Positions 9,005-18,210 of a DNA stretch of 64,000 bases are shown one piece after another. Location: assembly GCA_011053005.1 (NCBI GenBank), contig DRHW01000002.1:62001-126000 (forward strand), read 5' to 3'. Within the stretch, counting starts at the first letter, position 1; each line of letters begins with the position of its first letter. Below the pieces are notes generated by a model. That model saw only the letters and a list, made by a program, of their open reading frames with translations, did not search any database and had not been told where the DNA came from. The position numbers and the translations under genes were made by a program. Source of the stretch: Methylophaga sp. (GTDB lineage: Bacteria > Pseudomonadota > Gammaproteobacteria > Nitrosococcales > Methylophagaceae).

Positions 9005-11119
9005 ATGGCAAGCATTAGCAAATACTACCAAACGCTTTTTTATCAAATTTGCATCATGGTGATGTATTTTGCGACTGCCGTCCTCGCCTTAAATTTTGCA
9101 GTGATAGCGCCAGGTAATGTAACGCTTTTATGGCCTTCTTCTGGCATCGCACTATTTATTCTCATTAAATTTGGCTATCGATACGCAATCGGTATATTTG
9201 CCGGTGCTTTTGCTGCTGGCGTATATGTTAATGATCCTTTGCATATTAGTGGTCTCATTGCATTGGGTAATACCCTAGAGCCATTATTTATTGTTTATAC
9301 CCTTCGCTTATTACCTTTTTCCGCTAATCTATTTCGTTTAAATGACTACTTACTGCTGATCTTTGTCAGTAGTATCGGTGCCATGATTAGTGCGTTATTA
9401 GGGACAGTATCGATGGTATTGGCTAACTTCGTCTCCTTCTCAAGTATTCCTGGTACGATATTGCATTGGTGGATGGGCGATGTCCTAGGTTTGGTTTTAA
9501 TAACGCCATTCTTATTGCTATTTAGCTTCAAAGCACTACTCAATGTAATTAAATCGCAGTTTATAGAAACATTATCGCTTGTATTTCTATCATCAGTAAT
9601 CGCTCTATTAGTATTAACAGATGCAAACATTGCGTTTACAGCAGATCTCAAAGGCAGTTATTTACTAGCCATTCCATTAACGTGGTCAATTGTTCGATAC
9701 GGCCATGTCATGAGCGCATTGATTAGTTTTGAATATTTCTTTATTGGTATCTGGGGTTTATTTTTAGAACGAGGCATCTTTATTGATGCTTTGCTAGAAC
9801 CTAATTTAATCTTATTTTGGGCTTATTTCATTGCAATGGCCTTAATTACACTTGTTTTATCTTATATCGTTAGCGAACGTAATACGCTTTATCAAGCTAT
9901 AAACAGCAGTGAAACTGAAATGTATGTCTATTATGAAGATGACATGCAGTTCGAGTTTGTTAATCGCGCTGCATTAGATAACTTAAATATTACATTGGTT
10001 GAAGCCTTGAAGTTGACCCCACTTTCATTAGCCCCACTGTTGACTAAACAACAATTACAATCGTTGCTCGCACCATTATTAAATACTGAAAATACGTCGG
10101 TTCGATATGAAACGCTACACCAAAGAAGTGACGGTTCTAGCTACCCGATTGAGGCCAGCGTGCAAAGTATCCAGCACAGTAGCCGTCAATGTTATCTTGC
10201 ATCAATAACGGATATTACTGCTCGTGTAGAAAAAGAGCAGCACCGAATTTTGGGAAATCATGTCTGCGATGTAAGTTCACAAGCCATTATGATTATTGAC
10301 AAAAACCATATTATTATTCGTATCAACGCCTCTTTTTCAGCAATGACAGGCTATCTTGCAGAAGAAGTCTTAGGCAAAAACCCACTTAGTTTATTAAGTT
10401 CTGGTCGACACGATAGGAAGTTTTATCATTTATTATGGTTAGATCTTAAAAATAAGGGCTACTGGCAAGGTGAAATATACAACCGCCGTAAAAATGGGGA
10501 ACTTTTTTTACAAGATTTAACGATGAAAGCACTGTATGACGCTAATGGGAAAATTCAAAATAGCATTGCGATGTTCACCGATATTACTCAAGAACGTGAA
10601 CAAATCTTACAAATCAAACATCTTTCCGAACATGATGTTTTAACAGGTTTACCTAACCGACGATTATTACAACAAGAGTTTCGATTTGCAAAAGCGGCAG
10701 CAAAAAGAAATGCTAGCCAACTAGGTTTATTGTTCATTGATTTAAATGGTTTCAAACCGATTAATGACACCTTTGGCCACACATACGGCGATGAAGTTCT
10801 CCAGGCTATAGCCATTAGAATGCAAGATTGTGTACGAGAAATGGATATGGTTTCTCGCGAAGGTGGCGATGAGTTTATTGTATTGCTAACCAATATTGAA
10901 AATAGCGAAACCTGTGTACTGCTTGCAGAAAAACTCAAATCGGTTATTACCGATCCCATTATTGTTAATGATATTCCCCTGCATGTTTCGGCCAGTATCG
11001 GTATGGCAAGTTATCCGAAAGATGGTGACAGCTTAGAAAAACTAATTTCTATCGCAGATTCAGCAATGTATTCCGAGAAGAAAACACTAAAAGAAGATGC
11101 ACAGGCGCTTTATGGCTAA
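9005..11119 (+). CDS. MASE1-PAS-PAS-GGDEF diguanylate cyclase
   Basis: This 704-residue membrane-bound sensor protein has an N-terminal MASE1-type module of about eight helices (residues 10-300), with the typical LLWPSSGIALFILIKFGYR block. Two PAS-like segments follow (about 305-405 and 415-525, the second with a PAC end at MFTDITQERE). The C-terminal GGDEF domain (about 535-700) has the signature EGGDEF intact and an RxxD inhibitory site (REMD) five residues upstream. It should therefore make c-di-GMP and be feedback-inhibited. The signal sensed by MASE1 is unknown. The gene follows the ANTAR gene by 6 bases with an AAGG site, forming an unusual pair. Confidence 0.88.
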   Translation: MASISKYYQTLFYQICIMVMYFATAVLALNFAVIAPGNVTLLWPSSGIALFILIKFGYRYAIGIFAGAFAAGVYVNDPLHISGLIALGNTLEPLFIVYTLRLLPFSANLFRLNDYLLLIFVSSIGAMISALLGTVSMVLANFVSFSSIPGTILHWWMGDVLGLVLITPFLLLFSFKALLNVIKSQFIETLSLVFLSSVIALLVLTDANIAFTADLKGSYLLAIPLTWSIVRYGHVMSALISFEYFFIGIWGLFLERGIFIDALLEPNLILFWAYFIAMALITLVLSYIVSERNTLYQAINSSETEMYVYYEDDMQFEFVNRAALDNLNITLVEALKLTPLSLAPLLTKQQLQSLLAPLLNTENTSVRYETLHQRSDGSSYPIEASVQSIQHSSRQCYLASITDITARVEKEQHRILGNHVCDVSSQAIMIIDKNHIIIRINASFSAMTGYLAEEVLGKNPLSLLSSGRHDRKFYHLLWLDLKNKGYWQGEIYNRRKNGELFLQDLTMKALYDANGKIQNSIAMFTDITQEREQILQIKHLSEHDVLTGLPNRRLLQQEFRFAKAAAKRNASQLGLLFIDLNGFKPINDTFGHTYGDEVLQAIAIRMQDCVREMDMVSREGGDEFIVLLTNIENSETCVLLAEKLKSVITDPIIVNDIPLHVSASIGMASYPKDGDSLEKLISIADSAMYSEKKTLKEDAQALYG

Positions 11120-11280
11120 TACACCGCTTTTTTAAAATATCTAACATTACAAAACAGCATTATCTTTAACAATTGAGCCTAGTTCATATCGATTGAAATC
11201 ATGCTTTAATGGTGAATTAAGCCTAAGATAATTTAATAAATACTCTACAATGACACACCACATTCAACAGAACTCGTCTT

Positions 11281-11805
11281 ATGGCCATTAGCTCCACCAT
11301 CAATAAAGTGTCACTTAATATTGCCAATATGGATCAGCATTATTACGAAACTCACGAATTAACCATCGCCCAACATCCTTCTGAAACGGACTTTCGATTC
11401 ATGATTCGCCTGATTGCTTTTATGGCAAATGCTCACGAACGACTTAGTTTTACTAAAGGTATCGACAGTAGTGAAGAACCCGATCTTTGGCAAAAGTCAC
11501 TCACCGATGAAATTGAGTTATGGATTGATCTAGGACAACCCGACGAAAAAAGAATTCGTAAAGCCTGCGGTCGCGCAAAGAACGTCATCATTTACACCTA
11601 TCATGAAGGCAAAGCTAAAGTTTGGTGGGAGCAGCAACGGGCAAAACTGCAACGGTTTAACAATCTGACTGTTATCCATATCAGTGCCGATGGCATAGAA
11701 ACAATGATAAAAAGAACAATGACATTACAGTGCAATATTCAAGACGGTGACATTTATTTAAATGATGACAATACAAATCTAACGGTTACGCTGAATAAAC
11801 TCTAA
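11281..11805 (+). CDS. yaeQ: YaeQ family protein
   Basis: This 174-residue protein matches the YaeQ family along its whole length. Conserved blocks are LTIAQHPSETDFRFMIRLIAF, ERLSFTKGI, EPDLWQ, ELWIDLGQPDEKRIRKACGR and RTMTLQCNIQDGDIYL. YaeQ has a PD-(D/E)xK-nuclease-like fold; the acidic and lysine residues in the IDLGQPDEKR region fit that fold. The cellular role is not established, although E. coli YaeQ was isolated as a suppressor of a transcription-elongation defect. It is a single gene with a bidirectional terminator just after it. Confidence 0.88.
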   Translation: MAISSTINKVSLNIANMDQHYYETHELTIAQHPSETDFRFMIRLIAFMANAHERLSFTKGIDSSEEPDLWQKSLTDEIELWIDLGQPDEKRIRKACGRAKNVIIYTYHEGKAKVWWEQQRAKLQRFNNLTVIHISADGIETMIKRTMTLQCNIQDGDIYLNDDNTNLTVTLNKL

Positions 11806-11837
11806 CAAGGCGTAAGCCGAGCATAACGGTCAGATCA

Positions 11838-11874
11838 AAAAAGCCTTAATTAAGCTGGTAAATTAAGACTTTTT
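11838..11874. terminator. Bidirectional terminator between yaeQ and the SQR-family gene
   Basis: AAAAAG-C-CTTAATT (11838-11851) pairs with AATTAAG-A-CTTTTT (11861-11874) with a single mismatch and a 9-base loop. A-runs on one side and T-runs on the other let it act in both directions between two convergent genes. Confidence 0.65.
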
Positions 11875-11903
11875 AAGATGATTCATATGACACATTAAAT
11901 ATA

Positions 11904-13175
11904 TTATTTTGTTTTAGCTAAGCCCATTAGCTTCAACAAATGCTTTTCAAAAGCAGGTTCAGCTACCCCTTTTTTCATTTTATAAATAAAGTACTTTTCA
12001 AAACCGACTTTGGCATAATGCACCCATTTACCTTTTTTCAGCCAGGCAACATTACGTGGTGGAATTTGTGGGCTAGCAACAAAGGCGGCACCGGTATTGC
12101 CCATATCAGCTAAACAAATTGCATCCCAAGACGCTCTCGTTGACGGCTCCTTACCTTCAATTGCAGCTTTGATATTACTGACCGATGCTTTGGCCATACT
12201 TTCAATCATATAACCTGTTTTAGGCACGCCAACCGTTAAAGGACTCCCACCAACAGGTGGAATTGCAATACACACCCCTACCCCATAAATATTGGCGTAT
12301 TTAGGATTACGTTGAAACTCATCGACCTTGATGAAACCACGTGGATTGACAACATCTTCTCCCATATTCGCCACACAATCTACACCTTTAAAGGCTGGAA
12401 GCATCATGGAAAAAGCAAAAGGTAATTCATGAGTGTTCATCGTTTCAGCTTGCTCATTGACTTGTTCCACGATCATTTTATCGGCATCAACTTTTATCAA
12501 TTTGGCATTAGTGATCCATTTAATGTCGTTATGACGAAACTCAGATTCTAATAAACCTTTAGAATCGCCGACACCACCTAAACCTAAGTGCCCAATATAA
12601 GGTTCAGAAGTCACAAAAGTCATCGGTACCCGATCACGTATTTTTGCTTTACGTAATGCATGATTAAGAATCAATGCATATTCGTAAGCGGGACCATAAC
12701 ATGACGCACCTTGCACCGCGCCCACAACAATAGGTCCAGGATTTTTAATAAACTCTTGCCACGATTTATAAGTGGCTTCAGCATGATCAATCGTACAAAT
12801 CGAGTGAGTAAATCCTGCTGGACCTAATCCTTCAATCTCATCAAAAGCAAGCTTTGGCCCTGTGGCAACGATTAAAAAATCATAATTTAATAGTGAGCCA
12901 TCACCCAATAATATTCGATTATTATCTGGCTGAATTTCGGTAACCCCTGCTGCAGAAAAGGCAATATTTTTAGCCGTTAAATAAGATTCAAGATAAAAAC
13001 TTATATCCTTTCGCTTACGCGAGCCTATCGCAACCCAAGGATTACTGGGCACAAAGTGAAAAATGGGGGTATTGGAAACAACGGTAATAGTATGTTCACT
13101 GCCTAATACATCTCGCGCCTCATAAGCAGCAGGTAAACCGCCCGTACTTGCACCAATAATAATGATATGTGCCAC
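11904..13175 (-). CDS. Sulfide:quinone oxidoreductase family flavoprotein
   Basis: This 423-residue FAD/NAD(P)-fold protein has an N-terminal dinucleotide site (IIIIGASTGGLPAAYEAR), the second FAD region FLIVATGPKL and a C-terminal block GVGVCIAIPPVGGSPLTVGVPKTG. Cysteines in GASCYGPAYEY and GVGVCIAIPP lie where SQR enzymes keep redox-active cysteines. SQRs oxidise sulfide and pass electrons to membrane quinone, and the basic, aromatic C-terminus (KGKWVHYAKVGFEKYFIYKMKKG) would suit membrane contact. The start is GTG at 13175, supported by AAGGAG eight bases upstream; the longer frame has no such site. The exact SQR type and the in vivo substrate are unproven. No other sulfur-oxidation genes are in view. 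Confidence 0.78.
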   Translation of the reverse strand: MAHIIIIGASTGGLPAAYEARDVLGSEHTITVVSNTPIFHFVPSNPWVAIGSRKRKDISFYLESYLTAKNIAFSAAGVTEIQPDNNRILLGDGSLLNYDFLIVATGPKLAFDEIEGLGPAGFTHSICTIDHAEATYKSWQEFIKNPGPIVVGAVQGASCYGPAYEYALILNHALRKAKIRDRVPMTFVTSEPYIGHLGLGGVGDSKGLLESEFRHNDIKWITNAKLIKVDADKMIVEQVNEQAETMNTHELPFAFSMMLPAFKGVDCVANMGEDVVNPRGFIKVDEFQRNPKYANIYGVGVCIAIPPVGGSPLTVGVPKTGYMIESMAKASVSNIKAAIEGKEPSTRASWDAICLADMGNTGAAFVASPQIPPRNVAWLKKGKWVHYAKVGFEKYFIYKMKKGVAEPAFEKHLLKLMGLAKTK

Positions 13176-13237
13176 GTTATCGCTCCTTAAATGTATCAAA
13201 CTAATGTGCTGAATTGATTAGATTATCTACTCTTTAC

Positions 13238-14164
13238 TTAATGTACGATTGACGAATCTGCACTCGGCGTCGAGTTAGCAGAAAAGATAGTGGCAACATC
13301 AACTTTATCAAAATGATAATGCTCATTACAAAACTCGCAAGCCACTTCGATACGTCCTTGTTCTTCAAGTAAATCATTGGCATCTTGCTCGCCTAACAGA
13401 GTAATCGTATCCGCCACTCGTTCACGCGAACAACTACAAGAAAAACTAAGCTCAGTTGAATCTAACAAACGACATTCTTCTTCATGAAATAAACGATGGA
13501 GCAATGAACCGGCACCTAAATTTAATAATTCACTTGGCGTTATCGTGCCCGCTAATGTACTTAGTCGTAACCAATTTTCTTCATCTTCTTCTTTGTTTTG
13601 TTCGGTACTTGGTAATTGCTGTAAGAACAAACCTGAAGTACGCTGAGCATCCGCCGCTAACCAAATTCGCGTATCAAGCTGTTCTGACTGATTAAAATAG
13701 GTTTCTAATACATCAGAAATTGACTCGCCATCTAAGCTGACAACACCTTGATAGGGCTGTTTTGAGCCTTCAACATCAATCGTTATCGCAAGCACACCCT
13801 TACCCGTAAGCTCACTCATCGTAGCGTCATCTTTAATAATACCTTCCCATTGGGCAAAAGCACGTAAAGTATTGTCGCTCGTACATTCAACCATCATCAA
13901 GTTGACTGGTCCAGATGATTTGCTTTGCAAAACAAGGCGACCTTTAATTTTTACCGTTGCCGTTAACAAAGCAGCTGCTGCCATCATTTCACCTAATAAA
14001 CGCTCAATGGCAGGTGGATAATCACGTCGTTGCAAAACTTGCTGCCATGTGTCTGTCAAATGCACCCATTCGCCTCGCACGGGCGCATTATCAAAGATAA
14101 AACGCTGTAAATTATCAGACTGAAAGTCCGTCGGTTCAATATCGGTCACTATTGTATCGGTCAT
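13238..14164 (-). CDS. hslO: Redox-activated chaperone Hsp33
   Basis: This 308-residue Hsp33 holds unfolding proteins in the cytoplasm under oxidative stress. The zinc-binding redox switch is complete: Cys243-Ser-Cys245 (FSCSCSRER) and Cys276-x-x-Cys279 (CEFC) near the C-terminus. The N-terminal substrate-binding core shows RGEWVHL, ERLLGEMMAAAALL and LLHRLFHEEECRL. I place the start at 14164 (MTDTIV) with GGA upstream, because the longer frame would begin inside the terminator hairpin at 14178-14209. It lies downstream of htpG on the same strand, so leftward read-through from the heat-shock promoter may feed it. Confidence 0.93.
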   Translation of the reverse strand: MTDTIVTDIEPTDFQSDNLQRFIFDNAPVRGEWVHLTDTWQQVLQRRDYPPAIERLLGEMMAAAALLTATVKIKGRLVLQSKSSGPVNLMMVECTSDNTLRAFAQWEGIIKDDATMSELTGKGVLAITIDVEGSKQPYQGVVSLDGESISDVLETYFNQSEQLDTRIWLAADAQRTSGLFLQQLPSTEQNKEEDEENWLRLSTLAGTITPSELLNLGAGSLLHRLFHEEECRLLDSTELSFSCSCSRERVADTITLLGEQDANDLLEEQGRIEVACEFCNEHYHFDKVDVATIFSANSTPSADSSIVH

Positions 14165-14177
14165 ATTTTTTCCAAAA

Positions 14178-14209
14178 AAAATGCTGGGTAACTTTCTACC
14201 CAGCATTTT
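14178..14209 (-). terminator. Intrinsic terminator between htpG and hslO
   Basis: A perfect 13-bp inverted repeat is present: AAAATGCTGGGTA (14178-14190) and TACCCAGCATTTT (14197-14209), with loop ACTTTC. On the minus strand it is followed by a run of T, so it should end the leftward htpG transcript about 40 bases past its stop. Confidence 0.85.
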
Positions 14210-14247
14210 AACTTAGCTTCGACATTTCTGCCGACTGAAACAAACTT

Positions 14248-16161
14248 TTATTTTGTTAAGGTTAATAATAGTTCATTCATTTTTTTAACGTAGCTTGCAG
14301 GATCTTCTAGCTGTCCGCCTTCTGCCAATAAGGCTTGGTCGAATAAAATAGATGACCAATCAGCAAACAAAGTATCGTCAGCTTCTGCTTTAAGACGTTC
14401 AACCATTGGATGTTCAGGGTTAAGTTCAAAGATAGGTTTTGAACCACCCACATCTTGACCCGCCGCTTTTAACATACGCTCAAGATTCGCACTCATTTCA
14501 TTACTATCAGCAACTAAACACGCAGGAGAATCTGTCAAACGATGCGTAATACGGACATCTTTAACTTTATCGCCTAATGCAGTTTTAACGCGCTCAACAA
14601 TACCTTCAAAGTTTTTATCGACTTCTTCTTGCGCTTTTTTCTCAGCTTCGTCTTCTAACTCACCTAAGTTTAAATCGCCTTTAGCAACAGATTGCAATTG
14701 TTTACCGTCAAACTCTGTTAATGAATTAATCATCCACTCATCAACTCGATCCGTCATTAATAAGACTTCGATGCCTTTTTTACGGAAGACTTCTAAATGC
14801 GGGCTGTTTTTAGCAGCAGCAAAACTTTCGGCAGTAATGTAATAGATCTTATCTTGCTTATCTTTCATTCGGCCTACATAGTCTGCCAATGAAACAGTTT
14901 GATCAGCATTGCCCGATTCAGTTGATGCAAAACGAAGTAATTTAGCTAAGGCTTCTTTATTAGCATAATCTTCGCCTAAACCTTCTTTGATTACTTGACC
15001 AAACTCAGCCCAGAACGTGGTGTATTTTTCAGCGTCGTTGTTAGCCATTTTGGCTAATTCGCTCAACACTTTTTTCACTGAAGCAGTACGAATACTGTCA
15101 ATGATTTTGCTGCCTTGTAAAATCTCACGTGAAACGTTCAATGGCAAATCGTTAGTATCAATCACACCACGCATAAAACGTAGATAACGCGGCATTAATT
15201 GATCAGCATCTTCCATAATGAAGACACGTTTTACATATAATTTAAGCCCTTTTGAACTATCACGGTCCCATAAATCAAACGGCGCTTTTGCAGGAATGTA
15301 TAACAAAGAAGTGTATTCAGTTTTACCTTCAACCTTGTTATGACTCCAACTTAATGGGTTTTGATAATCGTGAGCGATTTGTTTGTAAAACTCGTTATAT
15401 TCATCATCAGAAATTTCACTCTTAGATAATGTCCATAATGCCGTTGCTTTGTTGACTGTCTCGTCTTCAAGTGCCGCTGTTTTATCAATTTCACCTTCTT
15501 CATTTGGCTCAGGTTCTTTAGCCATAACAATCGGTAAATTGATGTGGTCAGAATATTTTGTAATGCAGTTACGTAAACGCCAGCTGTTTAAAAACTCATC
15601 TTGGTCATCACGTAAGTGCAAGGTAATTTCTGTACCGCGGCTTGGTTTATCAATCGTTTCAATCGTGAAATCACCTTTACCAGCTGATTCCCATTGCACG
15701 CCATGTTCACTTGATGAACCAGCACGACGTGTTTTTAATGTCACTTTATCAGCAACGATAAAAGCAGAATAAAAACCCACACCAAATTGACCAATCAATT
15801 GTGAATCTTTGCTTTGATCGCCGGTCATTTTATCGAAGAATTTTTTAGTACCTGAATTAGCAATCGTACCAATATTCTCGATAACTTCCTGACGATTCAT
15901 CCCAATACCGTTATCGGTAATGGTGATCGTTTTGGCTTTTTCATCAAAGGCAACTCTGATTTTTAATTCCGCATCATTCTCATAAAGCGCATCATCTGAT
16001 AACGCTTCAAAGCGTAATTTATCAGATGCGTCAGACGCATTCGATATCAACTCACGCATGAAAATTTCTTTGTTGCTATACAGTGAGTGGATCATCAGAT
16101 CCAATAATTGTGAAACTTCTGTCTGAAAACCTAGCGTTTCTTTATGTGCATCAACAGTCAT
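14248..16161 (-). CDS. htpG: Molecular chaperone HtpG (Hsp90)
   Basis: This is a full-length bacterial Hsp90 of 637 residues, an ATP-driven cytoplasmic chaperone. The N-terminal GHKL ATP-binding domain shows [20 protein letters not shown], the ITDNGIGM motif and [11 protein letters not shown]. The middle domain shows LYVKRVFIM, the [16 protein letters not shown] block and [11 protein letters not shown]. The C-terminal dimerisation domain ends with the tail after [10 protein letters not shown]. The start at 16161 ([12 protein letters not shown]) has GGAGG nine bases upstream; an in-frame ATG further out lies inside the promoter. A near-perfect sigma-32 promoter precedes it, so it should be heat-shock induced. 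Confidence 0.97.
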   Translation of the reverse strand: MTVDAHKETLGFQTEVSQLLDLMIHSLYSNKEIFMRELISNASDASDKLRFEALSDDALYENDAELKIRVAFDEKAKTITITDNGIGMNRQEVIENIGTIANSGTKKFFDKMTGDQSKDSQLIGQFGVGFYSAFIVADKVTLKTRRAGSSSEHGVQWESAGKGDFTIETIDKPSRGTEITLHLRDDQDEFLNSWRLRNCITKYSDHINLPIVMAKEPEPNEEGEIDKTAALEDETVNKATALWTLSKSEISDDEYNEFYKQIAHDYQNPLSWSHNKVEGKTEYTSLLYIPAKAPFDLWDRDSSKGLKLYVKRVFIMEDADQLMPRYLRFMRGVIDTNDLPLNVSREILQGSKIIDSIRTASVKKVLSELAKMANNDAEKYTTFWAEFGQVIKEGLGEDYANKEALAKLLRFASTESGNADQTVSLADYVGRMKDKQDKIYYITAESFAAAKNSPHLEVFRKKGIEVLLMTDRVDEWMINSLTEFDGKQLQSVAKGDLNLGELEDEAEKKAQEEVDKNFEGIVERVKTALGDKVKDVRITHRLTDSPACLVADSNEMSANLERMLKAAGQDVGGSKPIFELNPEHPMVERLKAEADDTLFADWSSILFDQALLAEGGQLEDPASYVKKMNELLLTLTK

Positions 16162-16207
16162 TAAATTGTGCCTCCATCTGGCATTGTTTGTTAACTTCAA
16201 TGTCAGC

Positions 16208-16235
16208 AAATGGGGACAACTGCTGATAGTTCAAG
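16208..16235 (-). promoter_or_regulatory. Sigma-32 (RpoH) heat-shock promoter of htpG
   Basis: On the minus strand, CTTGAAC (16235-16229) and CCCCATTT (16215-16208) are separated by 13 bases, matching the RpoH consensus CTTGAAA / CCCCATnT. Transcription would start near 16201 and give an htpG leader of about 40 bases. Confidence 0.82.
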
Positions 16236-16383
16236 GGCTAATCAATAAATTCCAATCTTTACTGAATAATCATCGTAGACAATATCGACAAAACAGCTTG
16301 CCTATTTTGCAAATACGACATAAATATTCATTATTCTAATAAACCTGCCGATACATTTAAGTAGGGCTATTGTGGGGGAAACG

Positions 16384-16950
16384 ATGATGGATATTAAGAC
16401 CAATAATGTATCAAGCTTAAATCAGAACAAAAATGTATCAAGCTTAAATCAGAACAAAAATGCAGCAAAAACCCAAGAATCAACGACATCGCTAGCTAAA
16501 AAGCAACTAAACGCAGCCATCTTACAATCTACCGTTGATATCAATGCATCTAATAAACCACTATCACTCACCTTTAAGGCAGCCATCGAAGGTATCAATG
16601 ACGCGTTAAAAGAAACGCTAGGTGATAACGCAATCCAAAGTGCTTACGATTCAGGAATAGACGTTAGCCCTGATGCAACCGCTGATCGTATTGTATCGTT
16701 GAGCACGGCCTTTTTTGGGGCTTATCAAAAACAACATCCAGAGTTATCACAAGAAGATGCACTCACCCAATTTACCGATATTATTAGTAGTGGAATTAAT
16801 ACCGGATTTAGCGAAGCACGAGATATTTTAAAAGGTTTAAACGTATTAGATGGCGATATCGCGAGTAATATTGATTTAACTTACGATCTTGTACAAAAGA
16901 AACTGACTGATTTTATCGACAGTTTTGGTCAAACGGCTGAGGCTGAATAA
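16384..16950 (+). CDS. DUF5610 domain-containing protein
   Basis: This 188-residue cytoplasmic-looking protein has a low-complexity N-terminus (residues 1-45) and a C-terminal DUF5610-like domain (about 70-180). The domain shows SPDATADRIVSLSTAFFGAY, LTQFTDIISSGINTGFSEA and ILKGLNVLDGDIASNIDLTY. The function of the family is unknown. The N-terminus holds a tandem duplication of nine residues (NVSSLNQNK twice), described separately. The start is taken at the first of two adjacent ATG codons after a GGGGGA site; GTG at 16372 is less likely. It is a single gene divergent from htpG. Confidence 0.75.
   Translation: MMDIKTNNVSSLNQNKNVSSLNQNKNAAKTQESTTSLAKKQLNAAILQSTVDINASNKPLSLTFKAAIEGINDALKETLGDNAIQSAYDSGIDVSPDATADRIVSLSTAFFGAYQKQHPELSQEDALTQFTDIISSGINTGFSEARDILKGLNVLDGDIASNIDLTYDLVQKKLTDFIDSFGQTAEAE
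16405..16458 (+). repeat. 27-base tandem duplication inside the DUF5610 gene
   Basis: Two identical 27-base units, 16405-16431 and 16432-16458, each encode NVSSLNQNK. The repeat is in frame and lies in the unstructured N-terminal tail, so it changes length only. Exact identity suggests a recent slippage duplication that may vary between strains. Confidence 0.95.
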
Positions 16951-17223
16951 TAATATAGAACAAGCTACAACAACGGCATTTATTTGTTTAGCTAAACGCT
17001 TTTTCAAGTTGAAGTCACACCACAATTCAGTCCAACAAGATCACGTGTTGCCAATAGAAAGCTAATCTTACATTTAACATTCTCTCAGTATTATTTTTCA
17101 ATAAACTAGCTAAATCGATTATTTCTTAAACTAACAGACGTGATATGGTTTATGGTGTGAACAACCTTTTTAGCAGCGCGTTTTTGACAAGGAGGACGAC
17201 TGTTATCTATAAACTACTGAAAA

Positions 17224-17994
17224 ATGAGAGATATCCTCACTATGCAGGAAAACCAGTTACGCATCCTGACTTATAACCTACATAAAGGGTTTAGCGCAGG
17301 TAATCGTCATTTTATATTACATAAAATTCGCGATGCATTGATTGAATCTGACGCTGACATTATGTTTCTACAAGAGATGCAGGGCCAACATACTGGCCAT
17401 GAAAAAAAACACTTAAATTGGCCTGATACACCTCACTCAGAATTTTTAGCTCACGATCGATGGCCACACTTTGCCTATGGTAAAAACGTGATGTACGATG
17501 CGGGGCATCATGGCAATGCTATCCTTAGCAAATATGATATTCAACGTTGGGAAAACATTAATGTTTCCCCTTATACATGGGCAAGCCGAAGTTTATTGCA
17601 CGGCGTGATTAGTTTGCCTAATCAAGGTGGCGATTTACACATTATATGTCTGCATTTGGGATTAATGGCGATAGAGCGTCGGCGCCAATTTAAAACATTG
17701 TGTGCACGAATTGATGAACATGTGCCACAGGATGCACCACTGATAATTGCTGGTGATTTTAATGATTGGGCGGGTCAGGCTGAAAAACTGTTTTCTCAAC
17801 ACCTTAATTTGAAAGAAGCTTATCGCACTCTTCATCAACAGCATGCCAAAACATTTCCTGCTTGGATGCCAGTATTTAAAATGGATAGAATTTATTACCG
17901 TGGTGTCGAGCCCGTAACTTGTGAGCGTCCAAATCGTAAGCTGTGGAATAATTTATCGGATCACTCGCCGCTTGTTGCCACATTTCAACTCTAA
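17224..17994 (+). CDS. Endonuclease/exonuclease/phosphatase family protein
   Basis: This 256-residue protein has the DNase I-like fold. Motifs in order: ILTYNLHKGFS (metal-site Asn), IMFLQEM (catalytic Glu), HGNAILSKYDI, HIICLHLGL, IIAGDFNDW (catalytic Asp and Asn) and LSDHSPLVATF (catalytic His). Such enzymes cleave phosphodiesters in nucleic acids or phospholipids; bacterial homologues of this size are often near cardiolipin-synthesis genes, but none is here. There is no signal peptide. The start is uncertain (17224 or 17242), as neither ATG has a good ribosome-binding site. A perfect AAGGAGG lies at 17189-17195, too far upstream to serve them directly. Confidence 0.82.
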   Translation: MRDILTMQENQLRILTYNLHKGFSAGNRHFILHKIRDALIESDADIMFLQEMQGQHTGHEKKHLNWPDTPHSEFLAHDRWPHFAYGKNVMYDAGHHGNAILSKYDIQRWENINVSPYTWASRSLLHGVISLPNQGGDLHIICLHLGLMAIERRRQFKTLCARIDEHVPQDAPLIIAGDFNDWAGQAEKLFSQHLNLKEAYRTLHQQHAKTFPAWMPVFKMDRIYYRGVEPVTCERPNRKLWNNLSDHSPLVATFQL

Positions 17995-18025
17995 TTCAAT
18001 TGTTCAAAATACTTTAATCGTTAAA

Positions 18026-18066
18026 AGCGAGGCAAAGTTAACTTTGTTGCCATCGAATGCCTCGCT
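18026..18066. terminator. Hairpin between convergent genes
   Basis: AGCGAGGCA (18026-18034) pairs perfectly with TGCCTCGCT (18058-18066) around a 23-base loop that itself contains AAAGTTAACTTT. Only a short T-run follows on the minus strand. It may end leftward yaaA transcription, but it is not a classical terminator. Confidence 0.4.
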
Positions 18067-18210
18067 ACAAGTACATTAATACGACTCACCGATGCTACTT
18101 CACACCTTGATTATTTTGGTCATGCAGGTAAGTCGTTGCTTTATCTGGTTGTTTAATTTCGATAGATTGAATTGCGTATACCGCAAATGTAGCACTCACT
18201 TTTTAAATGA

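Noticed and set aside
18099-18203. Minus-strand 34-codon frame downstream of yaaA beginning with GTG
   Set aside because: It has no good ribosome-binding site and no recognisable domain, and is probably chance in a short intergenic region.
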